The translations under genes and the position numbers were made by a program. The notes beneath the pieces are model-generated. The model was not told where the DNA came from. It searched no databases and worked only from the letters and a program-made list of their open reading frames with translations. 37,450 nucleotides of DNA. It comes from CAZHUM01 sp046484045 (lineage in GTDB: Archaea; Thermoplasmatota; Thermoplasmata; Halarchaeoplasmatales; Halarchaeoplasmataceae). The stretch spans positions 1-37,450 of the forward strand of contig JAWOBZ010000004.1 of the NCBI GenBank assembly GCA_046484045.1. Direction: 5' to 3'. Shown one piece after another: positions 1 through 8,568 of the stretch; the first letter of the stretch is position 1; each line of letters starts with the position of its first letter.

Positions 1-3000
1 GATGAAACCTCTGTTCAGGTATCTAACATCCCACCCGTATGTAATTTTGATGTTGGTCACTCCGGTAATTCTAATAGTCATATGATCTATGAAGATGAAG
101 AAATACTTTTTGACGCTGGTAGTACGATTGATACGTCTTCAGATTTGAAAGACATGGATTATCATTGGGATTTCGGTGATGGAACCGAATCTAGCGGCAA
201 GAAGGTTTGGCATGATTACTCGATTTCTGGTGATTACACAGTTACTTTGAAAGTTAAAGATGACAACGGTTTGTCGGATGTAATGACGAAAAATATAACA
301 GTTTTAAATCCCACTCCAGAAGCAGTTATCGATGGTGATCTTAGTGTGGAGGAGGGAATGACTGGAATATATCGTTCTATATCAAACGACAATCCTTCAG
401 ATAGACTGTTCCACAAGTGGGGTACCGGAGAAGAAGGTCGTGTGATGACGAGAAGATGGGAGGAAAGCGGTGATAAATCGATCGATTTAAGGGTGATCGA
501 CGATGATAAAGCTGAAAACTCCGCAGATGAAGATGTGCATGTAATTAATACAAATCCACATCCGTTCGTTTATGCCGGTTTCATAAAAGCGGATGTAAGG
601 TTGAGGATAGCAGGTGAACCTGGACACGATTTAGATATGGTTCTTTATGAAGATGACGAACCTATTCATTCATTTTATGTAGAGAGAGGAACTGGTGAAC
701 CACAAACGGACATGGTTGAAGATATAGTGTTTGATCTCTCAAAAACGTATACGGCACAGACGATATACACCCCTGAGGACGATACGGATAGCGGCCCTAA
801 CGGTGCAAACCCTGCATGGATAGATATATTCTTCGAAGATGGAACGTGGGAGAGAGTAAACCATACATTTAATGTGGTTCATCCGGAGACTTATTGGTGG
901 AATGTAACTATCAACGAGATGTTAAAATGCCATGATGCACATTTTAAAGCAAGGATATTCGATCAAGGTAAAGACGACGTGAAGGTGACATGGGATTGGG
1001 GTGATGATACCGTTGTCGAAAACGAGTACTCTAGCTCTGAATCACCCACCGTAATAGATGAGGAGATGATACACAGTTATGAAATGGATGGTGAATATAC
1101 CTTGACTGTTACTGCTGAAGACCAAGACGGCGGTATCGATGTTTATGAGCTGAAGATCACTCAAGGTAACGGAGGAATTTATGTAGATAACTTTGCTCCA
1201 GATGTTGAAGCGGGTGAGAATATAGCAGTCAACGAAGACGAAGAATTCACTTTGTCCGGAACTGTATTTGATAACCAGGAAGATGTTGGATATTCATGGA
1301 GTACTGGTGGGGGGACTGAAAGATTTTTAAATACCTCATTCGGGCACCAGGGTGAATATATGGTTGTTTTGAAAGTTACCGACGGTCAAGGTGATTCCGG
1401 TTACGATCATGTTTTCGTAAATGTTGAAAATGTATGTCCATCAGGTGTACAACAAGAGGATATTGTCGTAACTGAAGATGAAGTAGACATATTCGACGCC
1501 GCCGGCGTTGAAGATACGTTATCGGACGAAATAAATTATTACTGGGATTTTGGAGATGGTAGTACTGGATACGGTACTTTACCGGATAAATCATATTCTG
1601 ACAAGGGATTATACGAAGTGAGTATGATAGCTGTAGATGATAACAACTGTACCTTCATCGACGAATTCGATGTTACGGTTGAGAACGATGCGCCGGTCAT
1701 CTATTCGAAAGACTTCTCTGTCTATGAAGATCAAACGGTAACTATTAGTGCTGAAGGATGTTATGATACAAAATCTGATATCGATGGTCTAAATTACGTA
1801 TGGATATCTCCTACATTTGAAACATTCCATAGTAAAAGTTTTTCATATCAATTTACACAAAAAGGTGAATATCCATTCCAACTGCGTGTAGAAGATAAAT
1901 ATTCATCCACGGAAAAAACGATCAATATCAATGTGCTAAATCCATCCCCGACTATTTCGCTACAAAATTACAGGTTGTACGGTGAGAAAGTTAATTACGA
2001 ATTCGCCGCACACGTTTATGATAATCCATCAGATAATCTTGAATTCACTTGGAAATGGGGTGATGGGTCAACGTCAAAAATAACCAACGAACCGCGTGCA
2101 TCACACGAATACACGACCAGCGATGTGTATACGTTGACTTTACAAGTTAACGATGGTGACGGCTTTTACACCGAAGATTGCACCGTATACGTAGGTGTTG
2201 ACGATGATCGTGATGGTCTTACAAATGGAGTAGAAAACAATATCGGAACTGATAAATCGAATCCGGATACAGATGGTGATTTCATCCTAGATTATTACGA
2301 GAGTAATCAATATTATCAAACCGATCCGACCAAGGAAGATACCGACGACGACGGTATGCTGGATTGGTACGAGCTGAGTTACTTCGGACCCGACGTTGAT
2401 CTGGACAACGATGGACTCGTGTGTCAAATAGATTGGGACAGCGACGGGGACATGATCGCAGATGGTCGTGAGGAAAGTGAAGATTTGAATCCGAAGGTGT
2501 ACAATGATCCGAACGTAAATGAAGCGGGGTATGAAGGAATTATGGTGGACAATGAAAAGGACTTAACTATAGTTTTAGATCCTACCACAGCTGACATAAA
2601 ACCAAAATCAGTTGATATCAATATTATGGAGATAGATTCACCACCAGAGCAACTAAATGGGATCCAATCGCCATATTATCTTATTAGTTCTGTTGAGAAT
2701 TTCGATAGGGGCTACATAAAAAAGAAGATAAATCAAGTGGATGGTGAATTGAGTTGGTATAAATATACACCTAATGGATGGAAGATCCTCTACGGGGGAA
2801 TTCATACAGGTGGAATTGATGAAAACTACGATTATATATGGACCCAGATCGATTCTTTCGGTTTGTTCAGTATTGCAGACTCAAATGTCAATGATGTTGA
2901 CTCAGATGGATTGAATGATGCCCAAGAGGTATCTAATGGTGTTATATACGGATCACTATTAAACGGTCAAAACAATCCAACCCTTAACCCTAACAATAGA

Positions 3001-6000
3001 GCGAATGTTTTGCAGGGTGGAGAAGAATTTATTGATATTTGGGAATTAGATAATGATGATAGTTTATTACCTGAACATGCTGACATCTATGTAAGCTTGA
3101 GAAAAACCTGTCCCGACGAGGTTTGGGCCAGGTTGGAGATTAGTATATCTGAAGGAGACTACATACCGATTTGGAAATATGAATTGGAAGAAAAATCAAA
3201 ATGGCATAATATAAGAGGTTTACCACCTTATTTACCAGATAAACTAACAGGAGTTAAAGTTACAGCTACTTCTCCAGATGTGATAATCGATGATTATATA
3301 CTTAGCTTACCTTGTGTTGAAACGCCTCCAACACATCCGAATATTGCTGATACGGATGGAGACGGGCTAATGGATGGTGAAGAATTGAACATGCAATTTG
3401 AAGTAACTATAGGCTCTGATGATGACTATTATACTACTGAATATTCTGATAGTGGCACCTTTGAAGCTGTTTCCTCCACTGTGGATCAAGAATGGGATGT
3501 ATTAAGCAATGACGAACCACTTGATAAGTTGGGATGGGTTCATCATATAGAAATTGGCATAGATAGATTGGAGGCGGTTGAAGAAGTGCAAGTAGAGCCA
3601 GGAAATATTGAAAATTTTAGAGTTAATTACCAAGCCGATAATGAGCGTGTTAGATTAATGTGGTGGTCGTATGAGGGTGCAGATTCATATAATATCTTGA
3701 AAAAGGAGCAAGGCGAAGACGATTTTAATCAAATAGATAATGTAGTCGATGATAATATTTATTTTGATTCACCTGTAGATTTATATCATACCTATGTTTA
3801 CAAGATAGAAGGTCTTGATACAAATAACGACGTTATAGCTGAAAGTCCTTCTGAGCAAATATATATTATTCCAGGAATTGATTTGTCTGTCAATTATGAT
3901 TCTAATAATCACGAAGTTGACTTGAGCTGGAGTGGAGTTCCTAATAATGCAGATGAGATAATGGTCTATAAAAGAAAGGCAGGTTTAAATTGGAATATAA
4001 TAAGTACTTTAGGTGGATCAGTAACATCCTATACAGATACTGGTACATTAGAGTATGGTTATAGATATTATTATAAAATTAAAGCGTATGAACAGGGTGA
4101 TATAATTGCTAAAAGTATCTCTGTAAGTAAATATATCTCCTATCCGGACGGAGGCGGTGGTGGTGGGCAAGGTCCATGTCCGATATTTGATCCTTATTGT
4201 TATATAATAAGATCAACCCCATTCCCGGGAGGAGGTAGCACGATACAATCCGCAGGAGATACGTCAGGAATCCAATTCTTCCAAAAAATTTATGATGAAA
4301 ATGATAATAGCTTGTTAGACACTGAAATTAATTTGGGAATATATCATTTAGAACCAGGCGATACACAAGAGGATATCGTGGCTGAGTATTCTGGATTCCC
4401 CACAACGTACTTCACCGAGGAGAACAGTTGGGATTTAGAAATAGATAATTATGATGACCACGAATACGTTATCACTGGCTACAATTTGAAAATATACCAT
4501 TACCTGAATCCCTTGGATGACGATAGCGACGGCGACGGTTTGAATGATGCTCTAGAAGTCAATGGATGGGACAGTATGGTCGAAGGTGAACAAAAACACT
4601 TCGTGGGAGATCCGCTGGATGCTACAGATAGGGATGGTGATGAATTAGGAGATTATGAAGAATGGAGAAAGAGAAGTGATCCAGGGGAGGAGGATACAGA
4701 TGATGACGGCACCATAGATGGTTATGACCTATATCCGTTAACGGATATGCATGTATATTTCTTGGTTTATGGCCTGGAGATGCACGGGGATTACGGCGGG
4801 TTTCCCACGAAAGAAACACCCGATCCAAAACTAACAATAGATACATATGGTGAAAAATATACACTTTCAAGAGATGATAATTGGAAGATTGACCCAAGTG
4901 AAATATCGAATTATGGAAAATTATGTGAATATGATATAAATGAAGCAGGAAGTATTGTCGAAATCAAATTGGATTTGGTTGATGTTGATACATTTTCCGA
5001 TGATGTTGCTGATTTAGGTGGTGACTCAGGAAAAACAGGAAACATTATTTACGATGTTCTTGAAGACAAATGGTCAATTAATGGGCAAGCAAAAGGACGA
5101 AACCATGTGATAAGTGGGGATGATGATAACTACGGTGAAGTGTGGTTCGACATATTCCAGGATGACAATGACGAAGATATGATGGCGTATGGTTTGGAAT
5201 TAGAAGTTGGTACGGACCCTGGTGTAAACGATACCGATGGTGACGATTTATGGGATGGGTACGAGTATTTTATGGGGTTAGATCCGTTTAGTGTTGAAAA
5301 TAACAACGGTCGAGATGGGGACTTGGATGGAGATGGATTGACGAATTATCAGGAACAAGAAATATCAAAATTAAAAACCGGTCCAAATGATTGGTACCAT
5401 CTATACATCAATAGAGATATGACTATGCATGATCCAGTGTACTTTGATAATAATATCTATAGCAGAAGACTATGTAAACCAAGCGAATGGGATACAGATA
5501 AAGACCTTATATACGACGGATATGAAGAAAAATTAGGTTTAAAGATTATTGGGAAAAATAACAAGGATGGAACTGTTTTCTTGGATAATTTATATGATCT
5601 ATTAGTAAATTTTCCAAATGTTATATATCGTTATTCAAATTTGTTAAGTGATGATTATTTAGATGAAGAAATCGAAAGAAATATTGATAAAATGTCAGGT
5701 TTATTGAGTGAAACAGCAAATGATTATTATACAAAACCAGCATCTGTAGAAAAATTAGAATTAGTTGGTGATTTATTAGTAAATATTCCTGGTACAGGTT
5801 CTCTTGGAGGACTAGTATGGAAATGGTGTAAACTTTATATAAATATGTTAAGTAGTACTTTTAATGAGTTTGCTACATTTGTTATTTATTTTTATGGTGA
5901 TATAAATGATGTACTAAATCCATATGGTGGTGTTGTTAATCTACTTGGTTATGCAACTGATTGGGAAGAATCGACATCTGATGATTTAATATATATATTT

Positions 6001-6420
6001 AATGAATATAATACATATATACCGAACCAAGAGGAAAGACCACCTTTATGGGATTTAGATGATTTATTAAATAATATTGATCCATTATTAAATTCTTATG
6101 GAACAATTGATTTAGTTGGATTTACAAGCTATTTTCCTGTTGTTGATGAAGATGGAAATAAAGAAATGGTGACTATTTTAGATCCTGAAGATCCGGATAA
6201 AAATACAGCATCTGAAATAGAAAAGAAAATTGCACATATATGTAATAAATTAAATCGATATGTAGAAAGTGATAAAATAATTGGTAAAGAAAATTTTGCG
6301 GATGTAACTGTAGGTGAGATAACTCAGAGTTTACTAAATATGTGTTATCATATTTTTGTAGTAATTAGGGGTCAAAGACAAATATTAAGTCGATTAGCTT
6401 TATTGAGGGATGATATATGA
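1..6420 (+). CDS. Giant PKD / thrombospondin-type-3 repeat surface protein (5' partial)
   Basis: The frame is open from base 1, so the gene begins upstream; the first internal ATG (82) is not a real start. Visible order: about seven PKD-like beta-sandwiches with WDFGDG or WDWGDD motifs (about 85-555 and 895-2190), interrupted at 560-890 by a domain containing a TPEDDxxxGPNGANPAW-type motif; Asp-rich calcium-binding repeats of the DxDxDGxxD type (2197-2500, 2896-2940, 3343-3390, 4516-4746, 5232-5360, 5488-5540); two fibronectin-III-like domains (about 3600-4140); and a Gly-rich linker (about 4145-4250). From about 5550 the protein changes to a helical, AT-rich-coded C-terminal region with no homology I recognise and no C-terminal membrane anchor. 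Family knowledge: such proteins are exported cell-surface or matrix proteins stabilised by calcium. The stop overlaps the next start (ATGA), so the three genes up to 8527 are probably co-translated. The signal peptide cannot be seen. Confidence 0.9.
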   Translation, partial: DETSVQVSNIPPVCNFDVGHSGNSNSHMIYEDEEILFDAGSTIDTSSDLKDMDYHWDFGDGTESSGKKVWHDYSISGDYTVTLKVKDDNGLSDVMTKNITVLNPTPEAVIDGDLSVEEGMTGIYRSISNDNPSDRLFHKWGTGEEGRVMTRRWEESGDKSIDLRVIDDDKAENSADEDVHVINTNPHPFVYAGFIKADVRLRIAGEPGHDLDMVLYEDDEPIHSFYVERGTGEPQTDMVEDIVFDLSKTYTAQTIYTPEDDTDSGPNGANPAWIDIFFEDGTWERVNHTFNVVHPETYWWNVTINEMLKCHDAHFKARIFDQGKDDVKVTWDWGDDTVVENEYSSSESPTVIDEEMIHSYEMDGEYTLTVTAEDQDGGIDVYELKITQGNGGIYVDNFAPDVEAGENIAVNEDEEFTLSGTVFDNQEDVGYSWSTGGGTERFLNTSFGHQGEYMVVLKVTDGQGDSGYDHVFVNVENVCPSGVQQEDIVVTEDEVDIFDAAGVEDTLSDEINYYWDFGDGSTGYGTLPDKSYSDKGLYEVSMIAVDDNNCTFIDEFDVTVENDAPVIYSKDFSVYEDQTVTISAEGCYDTKSDIDGLNYVWISPTFETFHSKSFSYQFTQKGEYPFQLRVEDKYSSTEKTININVLNPSPTISLQNYRLYGEKVNYEFAAHVYDNPSDNLEFTWKWGDGSTSKITNEPRASHEYTTSDVYTLTLQVNDGDGFYTEDCTVYVGVDDDRDGLTNGVENNIGTDKSNPDTDGDFILDYYESNQYYQTDPTKEDTDDDGMLDWYELSYFGPDVDLDNDGLVCQIDWDSDGDMIADGREESEDLNPKVYNDPNVNEAGYEGIMVDNEKDLTIVLDPTTADIKPKSVDINIMEIDSPPEQLNGIQSPYYLISSVENFDRGYIKKKINQVDGELSWYKYTPNGWKILYGGIHTGGIDENYDYIWTQIDSFGLFSIADSNVNDVDSDGLNDAQEVSNGVIYGSLLNGQNNPTLNPNNRANVLQGGEEFIDIWELDNDDSLLPEHADIYVSLRKTCPDEVWARLEISISEGDYIPIWKYELEEKSKWHNIRGLPPYLPDKLTGVKVTATSPDVIIDDYILSLPCVETPPTHPNIADTDGDGLMDGEELNMQFEVTIGSDDDYYTTEYSDSGTFEAVSSTVDQEWDVLSNDEPLDKLGWVHHIEIGIDRLEAVEEVQVEPGNIENFRVNYQADNERVRLMWWSYEGADSYNILKKEQGEDDFNQIDNVVDDNIYFDSPVDLYHTYVYKIEGLDTNNDVIAESPSEQIYIIPGIDLSVNYDSNNHEVDLSWSGVPNNADEIMVYKRKAGLNWNIISTLGGSVTSYTDTGTLEYGYRYYYKIKAYEQGDIIAKSISVSKYISYPDGGGGGGQGPCPIFDPYCYIIRSTPFPGGGSTIQSAGDTSGIQFFQKIYDENDNSLLDTEINLGIYHLEPGDTQEDIVAEYSGFPTTYFTEENSWDLEIDNYDDHEYVITGYNLKIYHYLNPLDDDSDGDGLNDALEVNGWDSMVEGEQKHFVGDPLDATDRDGDELGDYEEWRKRSDPGEEDTDDDGTIDGYDLYPLTDMHVYFLVYGLEMHGDYGGFPTKETPDPKLTIDTYGEKYTLSRDDNWKIDPSEISNYGKLCEYDINEAGSIVEIKLDLVDVDTFSDDVADLGGDSGKTGNIIYDVLEDKWSINGQAKGRNHVISGDDDNYGEVWFDIFQDDNDEDMMAYGLELEVGTDPGVNDTDGDDLWDGYEYFMGLDPFSVENNNGRDGDLDGDGLTNYQEQEISKLKTGPNDWYHLYINRDMTMHDPVYFDNNIYSRRLCKPSEWDTDKDLIYDGYEEKLGLKIIGKNNKDGTVFLDNLYDLLVNFPNVIYRYSNLLSDDYLDEEIERNIDKMSGLLSETANDYYTKPASVEKLELVGDLLVNIPGTGSLGGLVWKWCKLYINMLSSTFNEFATFVIYFYGDINDVLNPYGGVVNLLGYATDWEESTSDDLIYIFNEYNTYIPNQEERPPLWDLDDLLNNIDPLLNSYGTIDLVGFTSYFPVVDEDGNKEMVTILDPEDPDKNTASEIEKKIAHICNKLNRYVESDKIIGKENFADVTVGEITQSLLNMCYHIFVVIRGQRQILSRLALLRDDI

Positions 6421-7346
6421 ATAATATAAAATTAATAACGATAATTGTAATTATTTCAATAATTATTTCACTATATTGGGTTTATCCAAAAGATAATAAA
6501 GAAAATCGTTATTGGACTATAGATGAAGTATTAAAGGATGTATCATCGAATATTAGAAAAAAAGTAAACAGAGAAAAATATCTTGTTAAAGATAAAGTAT
6601 TATTTTCTAAGGAAGTAAAAATACCCAAATATTCTATTAAATATTTTGAAGAAACTGAAACTTCTAAAGAAGGAAACCGTTTTGTATTCAATACAAATGA
6701 AAGTATATCTATTATTGCATTGGAATTCCAGAGCCAAAAAGGTGAACTTACATATTTCACAAACAATAATTATTCTTTCATAGAAGGAGAATATAATAAG
6801 TTTTCACTACCAATCAATAAATACATAGCTCATAATTTCTATCAAACTAATAGCGATTACTGGAAGACTGTAGAACCAGCTTATTTGACCTTGGGCGTTA
6901 TGAGTGATTATTTAAATTATATTATAACAGATGATATGGATATATTTAATATATCAAAAAATATATCTATTAATAATCAAACAAAATCTTTTCAATGTAA
7001 TCTTACATTCAATTCAGTTTCTGATTTCCATCCGTTTCCAGTTAAATGGATACATATAAAAACCAGCATGGGTGGAGATTATTTTGAAGAAAATTTTGAA
7101 GATTATTATATGGGGGTGTATAGTGAAAATACTTATCTAGGTAATCTTGATAGTTACGATACGGAGTTAGACAAGTTCATAGAAGATGGTGATCGAGTAG
7201 AGATATCTGTTTTTAACTATACTGGCAGTATTGAATACGTTCCGATACAATTGGAGTCCTCTCATCCCTCAGACATCAATTATAATTTGAGCTCTCCATT
7301 CCCAATAACTCCGAGATTTGATATTTACCTTGAAGGTGAAAAATGA
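6417..7346 (+). CDS. Membrane-anchored extracytoplasmic protein of unknown function
   Basis: 309 residues. Residues about 4-23 are one hydrophobic segment (Ile-rich, ending in LYWVYPK), so it is either a signal anchor or an uncleaved signal peptide; there is no lipobox Cys. The rest is polar, rich in Asn, Tyr and Ser with several N-X-S/T sequons, as expected outside the cell. I recognise no family. It starts inside the stop of the giant upstream gene (ATGA) and its own stop overlaps the next gene in the same way, so the three proteins are likely made together. The first two thirds of the gene is markedly AT-rich, like the 3' end of the gene before it; the last third returns to the window average. 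A role as partner or chaperone of the giant protein is only a guess from position. Confidence 0.75.
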   Translation: MNNIKLITIIVIISIIISLYWVYPKDNKENRYWTIDEVLKDVSSNIRKKVNREKYLVKDKVLFSKEVKIPKYSIKYFEETETSKEGNRFVFNTNESISIIALEFQSQKGELTYFTNNNYSFIEGEYNKFSLPINKYIAHNFYQTNSDYWKTVEPAYLTLGVMSDYLNYIITDDMDIFNISKNISINNQTKSFQCNLTFNSVSDFHPFPVKWIHIKTSMGGDYFEENFEDYYMGVYSENTYLGNLDSYDTELDKFIEDGDRVEISVFNYTGSIEYVPIQLESSHPSDINYNLSSPFPITPRFDIYLEGEK

Positions 7347-8527
7347 TAAAATTCAAAAGGAGGTACAAATTTTCTGTTACTACTACAGGTGAATTTTCGG
7401 ATACCTACGATTATACATATTATAATGCTGAATTTAGTGACGACAACAATTACTATGTATCTCTGACCCTAACCGGAAATCAGATGCCCGATGTAATCGC
7501 ACGGTTAGATTTTAGTGCTGTATTCGATAACAGCGATATACCGAATAACCCAGATATAAATGATATAAAAACTGGTGTTAACTATCCCGTTGAAGATGTA
7601 TCGTACTACTCGGATGATAAAATACATCATTATATTGTGAAGAATGCAGGACGCCTTCAGCCCCCGTGGTCGCCTTTAGCAAAGGAGTACGCTCCACACC
7701 TTGTTTACGAGGACATGAACCAAGAATTTCCGACGAGTATTTTTTTCGACGGAGATAGGGACATGAGCAATAACGGGATACCTAAAAGATGGCCTGATGG
7801 ATCTTCTAGATCTTATCCCTATGGAGATATTTATTTCAAAGATATGTGGATTCATGATTTTGATAGAGGCGGAATAGATGATGTTAAAATTGATGATGTA
7901 AATATTACTGGGTACTATCCCGAATATGGAGAATTCTATGGTAGTTTAGAAAATCCAATTAGTTGGATTGGTGATGATGTAAAAGTGGGCACCATAAATT
8001 TTGACTCCGCAAATAGCTACTTCCCTTATTGGGCGGATGCAAATTTTGACGTGACATTGAGAGTTAAATATAAGGGACAAGATACTTATGATTATATTTC
8101 TGCTTCTATTTCTACTGACGAAGCAGAAATTGATTTGATAGACCAGGATACATTTTCGTTTTATTCATCACCGTTAAAAATTATTACTTCAGATGGGAAT
8201 GTGTGGGTTGATTTCAATATGGAAGGAGACATAACCTCCCATTGGGTAGATAAGAAACCCTACATGGGAAACAAATATTATCAAAAAACTTTATCTCAGA
8301 AGAAAGAATCCACCTGTGTTTATATGCAAGCATACGAAAAAGATGATTTACTAGGAATTCAATACTGGTTCTACTACCCGTTCCACGATGACCCCTCAGG
8401 AGATGTCACTGTTTCTGGTGGGAATGTTCACCAGCACGATTGGTGGTACTTCTGGATAGTTTACGATACGGATTCAAAACAGGTAAGATCTGGCAATAAT
8501 CCTACTGTCAGCCATTTATTACCTTGA
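7343..8527 (+). CDS. Vps62/NPP1-like domain protein, probably C-terminally truncated
   Basis: 394 residues, ATGA-coupled to the gene before it. No signal peptide or membrane span is obvious. The middle has a segment reading YAPHLVYEDMNQEFPTS (about residue 115), resembling the opening of Vps62-like domains. Near the end comes QYWFYYPFHDDP followed by HQHDWW (8429-8446), resembling the YWFYYP...H(E)GDWE block of Vps62-like proteins and the GHRHDWE block of NPP1/NLP proteins, with Trp where Glu is usual. In those families the fold continues well beyond this motif. Here the protein stops about 25 residues later in unrelated-looking sequence, 41 bp from the end of leuS. I therefore suspect a 3' deletion or a recombination junction. 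Function unknown; the family match is by eye and needs a profile search. Confidence 0.65.
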   Translation: MIKFKRRYKFSVTTTGEFSDTYDYTYYNAEFSDDNNYYVSLTLTGNQMPDVIARLDFSAVFDNSDIPNNPDINDIKTGVNYPVEDVSYYSDDKIHHYIVKNAGRLQPPWSPLAKEYAPHLVYEDMNQEFPTSIFFDGDRDMSNNGIPKRWPDGSSRSYPYGDIYFKDMWIHDFDRGGIDDVKIDDVNITGYYPEYGEFYGSLENPISWIGDDVKVGTINFDSANSYFPYWADANFDVTLRVKYKGQDTYDYISASISTDEAEIDLIDQDTFSFYSSPLKIITSDGNVWVDFNMEGDITSHWVDKKPYMGNKYYQKTLSQKKESTCVYMQAYEKDDLLGIQYWFYYPFHDDPSGDVTVSGGNVHQHDWWYFWIVYDTDSKQVRSGNNPTVSHLLP

Positions 8528-8542
8528 TATCCAGCTGTCAAA

Positions 8543-8558
8543 TATTTTTTCTAAAAAA
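8543..8558. terminator. Back-to-back poly-T terminators between convergent genes
   Basis: In the 41-bp gap between the Vps62-like gene and leuS there is a run of six T on the plus strand (8545-8550), then a run of six A (8553-8558) that is a T run for the minus strand. Archaeal RNA polymerase terminates at T runs, so this short stretch could end both convergent transcripts. Confidence 0.45.
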
Positions 8559-8568
8559 CAATTATCGA

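Noticed and set aside
5550..8527. A proven polymorphic toxin with immunity gene
   Set aside because: The layout is suggestive, but no known toxin domain, catalytic motif or immunity family is visible, so I keep it as a question only.
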